In this document: piece by piece, positions 63,914 to 64,000 of the stretch | Layout of the letters: each line of letters begins with the position of its first letter | How positions within the stretch are numbered: the first letter of the stretch is position 1 | Source: Diplolepis rosae | Lineage: Eukaryota > Arthropoda > Insecta > Hymenoptera > Diplolepididae | Assembly (NCBI GenBank): GCA_030998225.1 | Contig: JAPYXD010000419.1 | Location: forward strand, 619,889-683,888 | Length of the DNA: 64,000 nucleotides | Direction of reading: 5' to 3' | Notes under the pieces: generated by a model | Database searches by the model: none | What the model saw: the letters and a program-made list of their open reading frames with translations, nothing else | Told to the model about the DNA's origin: nothing | Position numbers and translations under genes: made by a program

Positions 63914-64000
63914 TACCTTACTTAAAGAAAATATGTACAGTAACTGAATCTAAAAAAGTCCGATAAATTATGGGACTTTCTATGATCCGTCAGATTTCCG

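Overview
The window looks like a eukaryotic, probably arthropod, heterochromatin boundary. There are no bacterial-style genes or operons. About 49.3 kb is an uninterrupted tandem satellite, followed by 14.7 kb of AT-rich DNA crowded with small inverted-repeat transposons. Minimal hammerhead-ribozyme motifs in dispersed repeats, TA- and TTAA-flanked MITEs, and one exon-like reading frame with a consensus splice donor all fit an insect, possibly a hymenopteran. The taxon is inference; no diagnostic gene is present.

Region 1 (1-49341) is a head-to-tail satellite with a 210-bp monomer, one HindIII site (AAGCTT) per typical monomer, and roughly 245 units. All copies lie in the same orientation. 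Interspersed are 24 copies of a 118-bp deletion monomer and two copies of a monomer whose middle is replaced by a 24-bp perfect palindrome. Longer periods sit on top of this. A 6.98-kb higher-order unit is present three times (27481-48375). Older blocks are duplicated at 5092-bp, 630-bp and about 14.3-kb spacings. The short open frames in this region are only monomers that have lost a recurrent TAG stop; I see no gene.

Region 2 (49342-64000) begins at a sharp junction inside a HindIII site, next to a dense CTAG cluster. It contains a 459-bp TTAA-flanked foldback (51024-51482), three copies of a MITE family rich in CACTGATT (52832, 62436, 62932), three TA-flanked MITEs (53394, 61010, 63609), and a GTGTGACG-ended MITE carrying long G runs (about 60335-60690). 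A 1.36-kb foldback (53790-55152) has arms that duplicate a Cys-containing first-exon-like frame. A dispersed repeat family carries three hammerhead-ribozyme-like motifs (56102-56143, 59319-59360 on the minus strand, 61232-61272). One likely coding exon of a cellular gene lies at 61997-62177.

No genes work together here in a pathway. The story is satellite evolution by unequal exchange on one side and nested transposon insertion on the other. Long stretches of the right flank (49481-51019, 51487-52831, 56251-59242) hold nothing I can identify beyond AT-rich sequence.
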